Assembly: GCF_030406905.1 (NCBI RefSeq)
Contig: NZ_CP129137.1
Coordinates: 992,001 to 1,056,000, forward strand
Source of the DNA: Streptomyces sp. HUAS CB01
GTDB taxonomy: Bacteria > Actinomycetota > Actinomycetes > Streptomycetales > Streptomycetaceae
Direction: 5' to 3'
Length of the DNA stretch: 64,000 nucleotides
Positions 43,035 through 51,976 of the stretch are shown piece by piece; within the stretch, counting starts at the first letter, position 1; each line of letters opens with the position of its first letter. Made by a program: the position numbers and the translations under genes. The notes under the pieces were generated by a model. It did no database searches. It was not told the DNA's origin and saw nothing but the letters and a program-made list of their open reading frames with translations.

Positions 43035-43159
43035 TCCGCCGAGGGCCGGGCGGCCACGCGTCCGCCGAGGGGCGGGTGACCACGCCTCCGCCGAGGGCCG
43101 GGCGGCCGCCGAGACCGAAGCCGCAACCGACGGCCGACGGACCGCGCGTCCACCGAGGG
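43035..43159. repeat. 26-bp tandem repeat, three copies plus a diverged fourth
   Basis: TCCGCCGAGGG starts copies at 43035, 43061 and 43087 (26-bp period); a diverged copy, TCCACCGAGGG, is at 43149. It fills the gap between the starts of the SDR gene and the 3' end of the rhodanese gene. Confidence 0.82.
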
Positions 43160-43173
43160 CTCCGGGCCGCGGG

Positions 43174-43683
43174 TCAGCAGCCGCAGTCCACCGCGCCGGA
43201 CGGTGCCGTGAGCGGGTCGGGCGCGCGGCGCTCCGTGCCCTGCCGTGTCTCGTACGCGAAGCCCTCGCGCACCCAGTACTCGAAGCCGCCGAGCATCTCC
43301 TTGACCGGGAAGCCGAGTTCGGCCAGGGCCAGCGCGGCACGCGTGGCGCCGTTGCAGCCCGGGCCCCAGCAGTAGGTGACGACCGGCACCGACCTGTCCA
43401 GGAGCCGTTCGGCCTGTTCACGGACGAGCGCGGTGGGCAGATGCACGGCACCCGGGACATGGCCCTCGTCCCAGGCCTCCGTGGAGCGGGAGTCGAGCAC
43501 GACGAAACCGGGGTCGCCGTCGGCGGCCAGCGCGGCCGCCACGTCGGAGACGTCGGCGTGGAAGGCGAGGCTCGCGGAGAAGTGCGCGACGGCCGCTGCC
43601 GGAGAGGCCGGCGGCACCCGGAGGACGGGGTTCGCGGCGGACCGTGCCGCTGTCGGTGCTGTCGTGGCCGGAATGGCTGTCAT
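43174..43683 (-). CDS. Rhodanese-like sulfurtransferase
   Basis: 169 residues. Rhodanese domain about 50-150: VVLDSRSTEAWDEGHVPGAVHLP and the active loop TYCWGPGCNGATRAALALAE with the catalytic Cys. The C-terminus ends in DCGC. The protein moves sulfane sulfur. ATG 43683; divergent from an Lrp regulator 94 bp away. Confidence 0.9.
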   Translation of the reverse strand: MTAIPATTAPTAARSAANPVLRVPPASPAAAVAHFSASLAFHADVSDVAAALAADGDPGFVVLDSRSTEAWDEGHVPGAVHLPTALVREQAERLLDRSVPVVTYCWGPGCNGATRAALALAELGFPVKEMLGGFEYWVREGFAYETRQGTERRAPDPLTAPSGAVDCGC

Positions 43684-43741
43684 GGCCACGAATCTATGGC
43701 CCCTGGTCACGCGGCTGAAGGGGGATTCCCCGGTGGACGCC

Positions 43742-43770
43742 TTGATCGGCCGGGGATCGCCCTGCAACCT
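43742..43770 (+). promoter_or_regulatory. Promoter of the second Lrp gene
   Basis: TTGATC (43742-43747) and CAACCT (43765-43770) are separated by 17 bp; the ATG follows 7 bp later with no Shine-Dalgarno, so the mRNA is probably leaderless. Confidence 0.6.
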
Positions 43771-43777
43771 GTCGCAC

Positions 43778-44224
43778 ATGACGGGATATTCACCGGACGC
43801 CACGGACTGGCGCATCCTCGACGCCCTGCAGACCGACGGGCGTGCCAGCTTCGCCGAGCTCGCGAGGACGGTGTCCATGTCGCCGAGCGCGGTGACGGAG
43901 CGGGTCCGCAGGCTGGAGGAGGCGGGAGTGATCTCCGGCTACACCGCCGTCGTGGACCAGGAGCGCCTCGGGCTGCCCATCCTCGCCTTCGTCCGGCTCC
44001 GCTACCCGAACGGCAACTACAGGCCCTTCCACGACCTGCTCGGCACGACCCCCGAGATCCTCGAGGCCCACCATGTGACGGGCGACGACTGCTTCGTCCT
44101 GAAGGTCGCCGCCCGCTCCATGAGCCATCTGGAGGAGGTCTCGGGTCGGATCGGCGCTCTCGGCTCGGTGACGACGAGCGTCGTGTACTCCTCGCCCCTC
44201 CCCCGGCGGCCGCTCAGCCGCTGA
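43778..44224 (+). CDS. Lrp/AsnC-family regulator, second copy
   Basis: 148 residues: helix-turn-helix (DWRILDALQTDGRASFAELA, then RTVSMSPSAVTERVRRLEE) and RAM domain (DDCFVLKVAARSMSHLEEVS). Divergent from the rhodanese gene, which suggests cysteine or sulfur-linked control. Its 3' end overlaps sbcC, on the other strand, by 11 bp. Confidence 0.93.
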   Translation: MTGYSPDATDWRILDALQTDGRASFAELARTVSMSPSAVTERVRRLEEAGVISGYTAVVDQERLGLPILAFVRLRYPNGNYRPFHDLLGTTPEILEAHHVTGDDCFVLKVAARSMSHLEEVSGRIGALGSVTTSVVYSSPLPRRPLSR

Positions 44225-47200
44225 CCGGCGCCGCGCGCAGCCGCACGGCCGAGCCGTCGCGTTCCTTGACGACCTCCAGCTGGGCGGGGATCCGGCGGCG
44301 CAGATCGCCGACGTGGCTGACGATGCCCACACTGCGGTCGCGTTCGCGCAGCGAGTCGAGGACGTCGAGCACTTCGTCGAGCGTCTGGTCGTCGAGGCTG
44401 CCGAAGCCCTCGTCGATGAAGAGGGTGTCCAGGCGCACGCCGCCGGCCTCGTCGGTGACGACGTCGGCGAGGCCGAGCGCCAGGGCGAGGGAGGCGAAGA
44501 ACGTCTCGCCGCCGGAGAGCGTCGCCGTGTCCCGTTCCTTGCCGGTCCACGCGTCGACGACGTGCAGACCCAGCCCGGAGCGCTTGCCGCCGGACCGCGC
44601 GTCCGAGTGCACCAGGGTGTAGCGGCCCGCGGACATGCGCTGCAGCCGTACGGTGGCCGCCGCAGCGACCTGCTCCAGCCGCGCCGCCAGGACGTAGGAC
44701 TCCAGACGCATCCTGCGTTCGTTGTCGGCGGAGGTGCCCGCGGCGAGGCCGGCGAGCCGGGCGACGCGCTCGTACTCGTCGCGCACGGGCCCGAGCCTGC
44801 GTGCCTCGGTCGCGGCCTGGCGGGACAGCCGGTCGAGCTCCGCGCAGCGTTCACGGGCGGAGTCGAGGGCCGAGACCGCGTCGCGCAGCGCGCGTTCGGC
44901 GGCGTCCGACGCGTGCAGCGCGGCCTCGGGCCGGGCGGGCGGCAGGGCCGCGGCCGAGCGGGGCCCGGGTTCGGCGAGGCGGTCGGCCACGGCGGCCTCC
45001 TCGGCCTGCCAGGCGTCGAGCCGCCCCTGGAGGTCCCGCTGTTCCGCTTCGTCCAGGAGCGCGGCAGCCGCGTCGGCGGGGGTGTCGTACCCGGCACGGA
45101 ACGCCGCGTCGGAGAGCCGGTCGTCGGCCTCCTTCAGGCGGCGGGCGGCGGCGTCCGCCGCGCGGACGGCCTCGGCTGCACTCGAGAGCAGCGCGATGCG
45201 CCGGTCCAGCAGCGCGGTCCGCTCGGCGACGCTCCCCGTACCGCCGACGGCGCGTGCCACCTCCGCGTCCAGTGCGGTCCGCTCGCTGTCGAGCGCTTCC
45301 CGCCGCGACGTCCGCGCGACCGTACGTCGCTCGGCCTCCTGACGCGCCGCCAGCCGCTCCTCGTGCTCCCGCTCGGCCCGGTCCAGTTCCTCGCGGGCGG
45401 CGTGCATCCCGGCCGCCAGCGCGTGGGCGTCCCGGTACTCGCGCTCCAGCCGGGCGACAGCCGCTTCCAGGTCGGCGACGGCGGGGTCCGCGGGCGCGGC
45501 GCCGCCGCGAGCGTCGCTCCCGTGGAGCGTGTCGTCGTGGTCGGCGACGGCCACGCCGTGGGAAGGCCTCTCCGCCGTTCGCCGCTCCGGGGCCGCGGCC
45601 GTGTCCCGCCGGGCGTCCGCGGTACTCCCGGCCGCGGTCTGCGCGGCGACGCCGGCGACGGCCCGGCCGCCGGACCCGTTCGCCGTGCCGCCGTCGCGCA
45701 GGTCGTCGGGGGCCGCGGAAGGTGACGGAATGGCCGGCTCCGACGGGGACGACGTCCTGCGGTGCGCTCCACCGTCCGGCACGTCCGTGCCGCCGCCGTC
45801 CCGCACGTCGGCGGGATCGGCCTCGCGTGCCGCGTCCCTCGCGGCCGTGAACGCCCCGCGCAGCACCGCCAGTTGCCGCTCGGCCTCGGTGCGCTCCTGG
45901 TCGGCGTCGGCGTACGCCCCGTAGGCGGCGTCCTCGCCCGCGCGGTCGACGTGGGCTTCGCCGGCCTCGGCCGGGTCGGGATGCTCGGCGGAGCCGCAGA
46001 CCGCGCAGGGTTCGCCGGGGGCCAGCCCGGCGGCGAGTTCGGCGGCGATGCCGCGCAGCCGGCGTTCCTTGAGGTCGAGCCAGGTCTCGTGGGCCGTGTT
46101 GGCCCGCTCGCGCGCCGCGCGGAGGTCGTCCTCGACGGCCTCGGTCCGGGCGGCGAGGCGGTCGCGTTCGCGGGCGGCGGTCACCCGACGGCGGGCCGGT
46201 TCCAGCCGTCCCGCGAGGTGTTCGGCGCGGGTGGCGGCCTCCTGCGCCGCCTCGATCCGGTCCTGGAGTGCGCGGCGCACCCCGTCCCAGTCGGCGAGCC
46301 AGCCCTCGGCGTCCTGGAGGAGTCCCTCGTCGTGGCGGGCCTGGCGCTCCAGTTCCTCGCGTTCACGGGTGATCTCGGCGCTGCGCCGCTCGGCACGCCG
46401 TGCGGCGTCCAGCCCTCCGAGCTCCTGGCGGAGTTCGCGTTCGAGCGCGGAGAGCTGTTCGGCGCCCGCGTCCGCCAGCGCCACGGGAAGGGCTGCCCTC
46501 GCCCGCTGCCAGGCGGTGTCCGCGGTCCGGTGCTCCCGTTCGGCGTCGTCGCGCAACCGGAGGGCCGGTCCGACCAGTTCGGCCTTGCGGGCCTTCTCCA
46601 GTCGTGCCCGTACGCGTTCCCGGGCCGGCCTCCGGTCCTCCAGCTCCGCCGCCCGCCGTACGGCGTCGGCGTGGCGCTGCTGCAGTGCGGCCAGTTCCCG
46701 TTCGGCGTCCAGGGCGCGCCGGGCGCCGGACTGACGGGTCTCCGCCGCGGACCGGGCCGCATCGGCGACGGCGAGCCGTTCCCGGGCGCCCGCACGGGCC
46801 ACGGCCGCCCACTGCAGCACCGCGTCGGCCAGACCGGGCTCCCCCGGCCGGTGCGCGGGCGCGGGCCAGTCGCCTGCCGTGTTCCCGGCCGCCTGGCCCA
46901 TCCGGTGGGCCAGGGCCAGCAGCCGCTCGTCGCCGTCCCGCACCTGCTGCTCGGCGGCGCGGCGCAGTTCGGCGAGGCGTTCCTCGACCAGAGCGAAGCG
47001 CCGGGTGTCGAAGAGCCTCCCCAGCAGTCTTCCGCGCGCTTCCGCGTCCGCCCGCAGGAAGCGGGCGAAGTCGCCCTGCGGCAGCAGGACGACCTGGCAG
47101 AACTGCTCCCGGCTCATGCCGACGAGCTGGGTGATCTCCTCGCCGATCTCCTGGTGCGAGCGGCTGAGCGCCTTCCACGCACCGCGCGCCGGGTCGTACT

Positions 47201-47558
47201 CCCGCAGCAGGCTCTGGGCCTTCTCGGTGGTGACGCCGGTGCCCTTCTTCTTGGGGCGGGGCTGCGCGGGCCGCCGGGTGATCTCCAGCCGGCGGCCGCC
47301 CACGGTCAGGTCCAGACACACCTCGGTGGACGTGCCGGCGGGCGCGTGGTCGCTGCGCAGCGAGGTGCCGGGGCTCTGCCGGGCGCCGGGCACCGCGCCG
47401 TACAGGGCGTAGCAGACGGCGTCCAGGACGGAGGTCTTGCCGGCCCCCGTCGGTCCGTGCAGCAGGAACAGACCGGCGGCGGACAGTGCGTCGAAGTCGA
47501 CCTGCTGCCGTGCGCCGAAGGGACCGAAGGCGGTGATCTCCAGCCGGTGCAGTCTCAC
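44214..47558 (-). CDS. sbcC: Exonuclease subunit SbcC (Rad50-like ATPase)
   Basis: 1114 residues. Walker A GPTGAGKTSV (about 35-44), long coiled coils, zinc hook CAVC (518-521), ABC signature LSGGETFFASLALALG and Walker B LDTLFIDEGFGSLDD (about 1040-1055). With SbcD it cuts hairpins and blocked DNA ends. The second coiled-coil arm begins with an unusual Gly/Ser/Asp-rich insert (about residues 590-690) that should interrupt the coil. It overlaps sbcD by 4 bp. Confidence 0.95.
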   Translation of the reverse strand: MRLHRLEITAFGPFGARQQVDFDALSAAGLFLLHGPTGAGKTSVLDAVCYALYGAVPGARQSPGTSLRSDHAPAGTSTEVCLDLTVGGRRLEITRRPAQPRPKKKGTGVTTEKAQSLLREYDPARGAWKALSRSHQEIGEEITQLVGMSREQFCQVVLLPQGDFARFLRADAEARGRLLGRLFDTRRFALVEERLAELRRAAEQQVRDGDERLLALAHRMGQAAGNTAGDWPAPAHRPGEPGLADAVLQWAAVARAGARERLAVADAARSAAETRQSGARRALDAERELAALQQRHADAVRRAAELEDRRPARERVRARLEKARKAELVGPALRLRDDAEREHRTADTAWQRARAALPVALADAGAEQLSALERELRQELGGLDAARRAERRSAEITREREELERQARHDEGLLQDAEGWLADWDGVRRALQDRIEAAQEAATRAEHLAGRLEPARRRVTAARERDRLAARTEAVEDDLRAARERANTAHETWLDLKERRLRGIAAELAAGLAPGEPCAVCGSAEHPDPAEAGEAHVDRAGEDAAYGAYADADQERTEAERQLAVLRGAFTAARDAAREADPADVRDGGGTDVPDGGAHRRTSSPSEPAIPSPSAAPDDLRDGGTANGSGGRAVAGVAAQTAAGSTADARRDTAAAPERRTAERPSHGVAVADHDDTLHGSDARGGAAPADPAVADLEAAVARLEREYRDAHALAAGMHAAREELDRAEREHEERLAARQEAERRTVARTSRREALDSERTALDAEVARAVGGTGSVAERTALLDRRIALLSSAAEAVRAADAAARRLKEADDRLSDAAFRAGYDTPADAAAALLDEAEQRDLQGRLDAWQAEEAAVADRLAEPGPRSAAALPPARPEAALHASDAAERALRDAVSALDSARERCAELDRLSRQAATEARRLGPVRDEYERVARLAGLAAGTSADNERRMRLESYVLAARLEQVAAAATVRLQRMSAGRYTLVHSDARSGGKRSGLGLHVVDAWTGKERDTATLSGGETFFASLALALGLADVVTDEAGGVRLDTLFIDEGFGSLDDQTLDEVLDVLDSLRERDRSVGIVSHVGDLRRRIPAQLEVVKERDGSAVRLRAAPVSG

Positions 47559-48721
47559 CCGGCCACCTCGCGGACGGCCGTGTCCACCCGTACGTCGTCG
47601 AAGGCGGCGCGGAGCACGGCCCGTTCGCGGTCGTCGGGGCCGCTGCCCCCGCGGACGTGGGTCACGAAGTCCTCCGCGATCTGGTGGTCGTCACGGTCGC
47701 GCAGCCGCTCCGCGTAGGAGGCGGCCCCGTCCTCGTCGCCGCGCTCGGGGGCGAAGACGAGGCTCAGGACGTGCGGGAAGCGTTCGGCGAGCCGGGCCAT
47801 GGGTTCGGCGGGCCGCACGGGGTCGGTGAGGGTGGCTTCGACCCAGGCATCCTCGTGGGGTGCCCACGCGGCATCCGCGAGGAGGTCCTCGAGCCTGCCC
47901 TCGATGCGGGCGAGCGGCCGTGGCACCGGGCAGTCCAGCCGTTCCGCGGCGATCTCCCCGGCCGGGCCGAGTTCGACGAGCCACACGGTCTTGCGGTGGT
48001 GGGTCTCGGAGAACGAGTACGCGAGCGGGGAACCGGAGTACCGCACCCGCGTGTTGATGGTCTGGCAGCCGTGCAGATGGCCCAGGGCCGTGTAGTCGAC
48101 GCCGTCGAAGAGTCCGGAGGGGACGGCCGCCACGCCGCCGACGGTGATGTCCCGCTCGCTGTCGCTCGGTTCGCCGCCCGCGACGAAGGCGTGCGCGAGG
48201 ACGACGGAGCGGGTGCCGGGCGCCCGTTGCGCGAGGTCCGCCCGCACCCGCTCCATCGCGGCGCCGAGGACGGCCTCGTGGCCCGCGGCCGCCGTGCGGA
48301 ACTCGTCCCGTACGAGGGAGGGTTCCAGGTACGGCAGACCGTAGAACGCGACGTCGCCGTGCCCGTCGCGCAGCACCACGGGGGTGGCGCAGCCGGCCGG
48401 GTCCGTCCGCAGGTGGATCCCGGCGCGTTCGATCAGCCCGGAGGCGACTCCGAGCCGGCGGGCGGAGTCGTGGTTGCCGGAGATCATCACGGTGGGTACG
48501 CCCGCGTCGGCGAGCCGGTGCAGCACGTCGTCGAACAGTTCCACGGCGGCCAGGGGCGGGACGGCCCTGTCGTAGACGTCCCCTGCCACGAGCACGGCGT
48601 CTACGTCGTGTTCGCGCGCGGTCGCGACCAGATGGTCGAGGAACGCCTCCTGTGCGCCGAGCAGGCTCACCCGGTGGAACGAGCGCCCGAGATGCCAGTC
48701 CGACGTGTGCAGAAATCTCAA
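47555..48721 (-). CDS. sbcD: Exonuclease subunit SbcD (Mre11-like nuclease)
   Basis: 388 residues. Phosphoesterase motifs in order: LHTSDWHLGR, AGDVYDRAVPP, SGNHDSARR, VLAHAFVAGG and ALGHLHGCQ. The start is taken as TTG at 48719-48721 because the family begins MRFLHTSDWHLG and GGTCGGAG lies about 9 bp upstream; the upstream frame to 48802 is unlike the family. Confidence 0.94.
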   Translation of the reverse strand: MRFLHTSDWHLGRSFHRVSLLGAQEAFLDHLVATAREHDVDAVLVAGDVYDRAVPPLAAVELFDDVLHRLADAGVPTVMISGNHDSARRLGVASGLIERAGIHLRTDPAGCATPVVLRDGHGDVAFYGLPYLEPSLVRDEFRTAAAGHEAVLGAAMERVRADLAQRAPGTRSVVLAHAFVAGGEPSDSERDITVGGVAAVPSGLFDGVDYTALGHLHGCQTINTRVRYSGSPLAYSFSETHHRKTVWLVELGPAGEIAAERLDCPVPRPLARIEGRLEDLLADAAWAPHEDAWVEATLTDPVRPAEPMARLAERFPHVLSLVFAPERGDEDGAASYAERLRDRDDHQIAEDFVTHVRGGSGPDDRERAVLRAAFDDVRVDTAVREVAG

Positions 48722-48901
48722 GAAAACGGCTCCGACCTGATCGTGTCCCCTCCCCGGCCCGGAAGCCGGCGCCCGGCGGGCGCGTGGCCCGTCGGACGGC
48801 ACCGACCACGTTAGCGCCGGTGGTCGCCCGCTCCTTCCGGGGGCTCGGTTTTCGCCCGTTTCCGGGAGGGACCGGCTCGATCCGGGCTATGCTGCCCGGC
48901 T

Positions 48902-49528
48902 TCAGGCGTCCCGGTACGCCTCTCCCCCGAGCTCCAGCCCCGCCGTACCCGCAGTGGTGTCCGCGAGCCAGGCGCGGAAGACGTCCACCTCGGAGTCGGG
49001 CAGCCCGACCTCGATCGTGACCGCCTCCCCGTACCGCACGTCACGGACCTCCCGGCCGGTCGCGCGCAGGTCGTTCTCGACCTTGCCCGCACGCTGGTGG
49101 TCGACGGTGACGGTGGCGAGCCGGAAGCGCTGCCGGGTCACGGTGCCGAGCGCGTCCAGGGCCTCGCCGACCGCACCGCCGTACGCGCGGATGAGCCCGC
49201 CCGCACCGAGCTTGACGCCACCGTAGTAACGGGTCACGACGGCCACGGCGTAGCGGACGTCACGGCGGAGGAGCATCTGGAGCATCGGCACGCCGGCCGT
49301 GCCGCCGGGCTCGCCGTCGTCGCTCGCCTTCTGGACGGCGGCGTCGGCGCCGATGACGTAGGCGAAGCAGTTGTGGGTGGCGGTCGGGTGCTCCTTGCGG
49401 ACGCGCGCGACGAAGTCCTGCGCCTCCTGTTCGGTCGCGGCCGGGCTGAGCGCGCAGAGGAAGCGCGATCGGTTGATCTCGATCTCGTGCACGCCCTCAC
49501 GGGCGACCGTCCGGTACTGCTCCTGCAT
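48902..49528 (-). CDS. YigZ/IMPACT-family protein
   Basis: 208 residues. The UPF0029 domain shows THNCFAYVIGADAAVQKASDDGEPGGTAGVPML and VVTRYYGGVKLGAGGLIRAYGG. Family members are linked to translation control, but the biochemistry is unclear. ATG 49528. Confidence 0.93.
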   Translation of the reverse strand: MQEQYRTVAREGVHEIEINRSRFLCALSPAATEQEAQDFVARVRKEHPTATHNCFAYVIGADAAVQKASDDGEPGGTAGVPMLQMLLRRDVRYAVAVVTRYYGGVKLGAGGLIRAYGGAVGEALDALGTVTRQRFRLATVTVDHQRAGKVENDLRATGREVRDVRYGEAVTIEVGLPDSEVDVFRAWLADTTAGTAGLELGGEAYRDA

Positions 49529-49554
49529 CCCGCCACCCTATGCCGCTCCGCGGC

Positions 49555-49589
49555 CCGCCGGTCCGCCCGGTCCTCGGGCGGACCGGCGG
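49555..49589. terminator. 14-bp hairpin upstream of the YigZ gene
   Basis: Perfect arms CCGCCGGTCCGCCC (49555-49568) and 49576-49589 around a 7-nt loop. It lies between the YigZ start and a 558-bp region with no supported gene, so what it terminates is unclear. Confidence 0.65.
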
Positions 49590-50147
49590 CAGGCCCGGTG
49601 CGCGTGCCTGGTGGGCCGCGTGGGCGGGGCGGGTGCTGCGGACGGCGGGCCCGGGTGCGGGACGGGATCGCCCGCGGCGGGTGCGGGTGGGGACGAGGCG
49701 GTAGCGGACGATCGCCGGAGGCGCACGCCGGGCGGTTGCGGGGTGTGCGGCCTGCCGGCGATGCCTCGGCGGCCGACCGCACCTGTGAGCGCGATCCGGA
49801 ACCGCCGGCCCGGCCGGAGCCCACGCTCGCCCTCGCGTTCGGTGTCGGCAGGGTGGGGTTCCGCGAGGGTGGCGCCCCCGACGTCGTCCTCCGCTGCCGG
49901 TCAACGGCACCGGAGGACGGCTCGAGCGGCCACACCCGCGGGGGCGTTGCAGGTGCGGCGCCCCGGACACCCGCCCTGCGCGACCCGGTCGCCCCGGAAC
50001 CCCGGCTCTTACGCAGGACTGCCGCGGGAGTCGTATCCGTCGTACGGGTTCGGTACCGATCGCCTCCGACCCGCGCCCACCGGGAATGGCTCGCGGCTGT
50101 CGGCCGTTCCCGTCTCAGGCGGACATGCGACCCGAGGGAGACACAGC
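49590..50147. other. Gene-free GC-rich region
   Basis: 558 bp without a recognisable gene on either strand; overlapping reading frames are Arg/Pro/Gly-rich. It probably contains the promoter of the gene at 50148 and possibly decayed coding sequence. Confidence 0.45.
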
Positions 50148-50555
50148 GTGCACAGCGAGACGGACACCGTCCGCAGGATCCTGAACGAACTCGGCGACAC
50201 CTGGGCGATCGTCGGCCTCTCCACGAACGAGCGGCGCGCCGCCTACGGAGTCGCCAAGGTCCTGCAGCGCCACGGCAAGCGCATCGTGCCGGTGCACCCG
50301 AAGGCCGAGGCGGTCCACGGGGAGCAGGGCTACCCGTCCCTCGACGCCGTGCCGTTCGACGTCGACGTCGTGGACGTCTTCGTGAACAGCGACCTCGCGG
50401 GCACGGTCGCCGATCAGGCCGTGGCCAAGGGCGCCAAGGCCGTCTGGTTCCAGCTGGGCGTCATCGACGAGGAGGCGTACGAGCGGACCCGCGCCGCGGG
50501 CCTCGACATGGTCATGGACCGCTGCCCGGCGATCGAGATCCCCCTGCTCGACTGA
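50148..50555 (+). CDS. CoA-binding (YccU-like) protein
   Basis: 135 residues, a Rossmann CoA-binding domain: TWAIVGLSTNERRAAYGVAKVLQRHG, RIVPVHPKAE and VDVVDVFVNSDLAGTVADQA, ending DRCPAIEIP. GTG 50148 follows GAGGGAG. Role unknown beyond CoA binding. Confidence 0.93.
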   Translation: MHSETDTVRRILNELGDTWAIVGLSTNERRAAYGVAKVLQRHGKRIVPVHPKAEAVHGEQGYPSLDAVPFDVDVVDVFVNSDLAGTVADQAVAKGAKAVWFQLGVIDEEAYERTRAAGLDMVMDRCPAIEIPLLD

Positions 50556-50621
50556 CACGGTGGGGCCGGAAGCCGGGCCGGCGTGAGACGGCCCGGACCG
50601 CGTCCGGCCGTGCCGGGTGGG

Positions 50622-51179
50622 TCAGGCGGTGCCGAGGCCGTCCAGGACCATTGCGCCGGGGAGCCCGGCGAAGACCTTCCCGGGCACGATCAGCTTGCCG
50701 CGGCGGCGGCCGCTCCCGATCAGCACCCACTCCGTGTCGACGACCGCGGAGTCCACGAGCAGCGGCCAGCCGACGGGCAGACCGATCGGGGTGATCCCGC
50801 CGTACTCCATGCCGGTCTCGCCCGTCGCGGTCTCCATCGACGCGAACGACGCCTTGCGGGCCCCGAGTCGGCGGCGCACGGCGCCGTTGACGTCCACCCG
50901 GGTCCTGGACAGGACCAGACACGCGGCGAGGGTCGTCTCCCCGCCGCGCTTCCCGGCCACGACGACACAGTTGGCCGACGTGCCGAGGAGGTCGGCTCCG
51001 TGGTGCTCGACGAACACCGCGGTGTCGGCGATGGCCGGGTCGGTGTCGACGTAGAGCAGTTGCTCTGCCGGGACGTCGCCCTGCCAGGCCCGTACGGCGT
51101 CGGCGACCGGCGCGGTGAGGAGGTCGAGGCAGTCGGGTGCGGGCCGGGCGTCGTCGAAGTCTCCGATGGGTGCGCGCAT
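50622..51179 (-). CDS. YbaK/EbsC-type aminoacyl-tRNA deacylase domain protein
   Basis: 185 residues. The YbaK core reads ANCVVVAGKRGGETTLAACLVLSRTRVDVN and MEYGGITPIGLPVGWPLLVD, including the conserved Lys and GGITP motif. Likely edits misacylated tRNA. Confidence 0.9.
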   Translation of the reverse strand: MRAPIGDFDDARPAPDCLDLLTAPVADAVRAWQGDVPAEQLLYVDTDPAIADTAVFVEHHGADLLGTSANCVVVAGKRGGETTLAACLVLSRTRVDVNGAVRRRLGARKASFASMETATGETGMEYGGITPIGLPVGWPLLVDSAVVDTEWVLIGSGRRRGKLIVPGKVFAGLPGAMVLDGLGTA

Positions 51180-51258
51180 ACGGGCACGCTAACAGCGGAC
51201 GGGACGTCCCCGGCGGGCCGTCTCGGGGGACGGGCTGCCGACTCCGGCCGCCTCGACG

Positions 51259-51299
51259 CACGGGGTTGCCGACGGCCGCGTCAGCCCACGGGGTTGCCG
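51259..51299. repeat. Two copies of a 28-bp repeat
   Basis: CACGGGGTTGCCG at 51259 and 51287, in the 132-bp gap between the YbaK and XRE-cupin genes. Confidence 0.7.
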
Positions 51300-51311
51300 G
51301 CGCCGGCCGGC

Positions 51312-51884
51312 TCAGCGGACGGGCGGGATGGAGACGGCCATGGTCATCTCGACCGTCCCGGTGCCCGCGTTGCGGTAGACGTGCGGCACGTTCGCCTCGT
51401 ACGTGGCCGAGGTACCCGCGGGCACGGTGTACGGCTGCCCGTCGACGACGAGGGTCAGTTCCCCGGAGGTGACGTGCAGGAGTTCGACGGTGCCGTCGGG
51501 ATGGGGATCGGAGGCGCTCTCCTCCCCGGGCATCAGCGTCCAGGCCCACAGTTCCAGCGGGCCCCGGGCCTCGGTGCCGACGAGGAGCGTGGTCGAGCTG
51601 CCGCCGGGGGTGGACCACATCCGTACGGCCTGCTCTCGCGGCACGAGCTGGACCTGCGGGCCCTTCTCGTAGTCGAGGAGCGTGGTGATGCTGACCCCGA
51701 GGGCGTCGGCGAGTTTGACCGTGGTGCCCACACTCGGATTGGTGCGCGCCTGCTCGATCTGGATGATCATTCCGCGGCTGACCCCCGAGCGGGCGGCAAG
51801 GGCGTCGAGCGTGAACCCCCGCTCGCCGCGCCAGCGCTTGAGGTTCCGGGCGAGCGACTGCGTGAGCTGGTCGAGGTCCGACAC
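51312..51884 (-). CDS. XRE-family regulator with cupin domain
   Basis: 190 residues. Helix-turn-helix about 8-62 (FTLDALAARSGVSRGMIIQIEQARTNPSVGT), cupin sensor about 105-185 (HPDGTVELLHVTSGELTLVVDGQPY). Divergent from an EamA transporter, its likely target. Confidence 0.93.
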   Translation of the reverse strand: MSDLDQLTQSLARNLKRWRGERGFTLDALAARSGVSRGMIIQIEQARTNPSVGTTVKLADALGVSITTLLDYEKGPQVQLVPREQAVRMWSTPGGSSTTLLVGTEARGPLELWAWTLMPGEESASDPHPDGTVELLHVTSGELTLVVDGQPYTVPAGTSATYEANVPHVYRNAGTGTVEMTMAVSIPPVR

Positions 51885-51976
51885 ATTCCGTCCAATATAA
51901 TCAATGGATTAGTTCAATACATTGCACTACGGTGTGGTGCACCCGATCGTTCACCGAACTGTACTGCGAGGCACTC
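51885..51976. promoter_or_regulatory. AT-rich operator region between XRE-cupin and EamA genes
   Basis: TAATC-AATG-GATTA (51898-51911) is a perfect 5-bp inverted repeat inside a 40-bp AT-rich island, with CAATG/CATTG arms overlapping it. Likely binding site of the XRE-cupin regulator. Confidence 0.6.
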
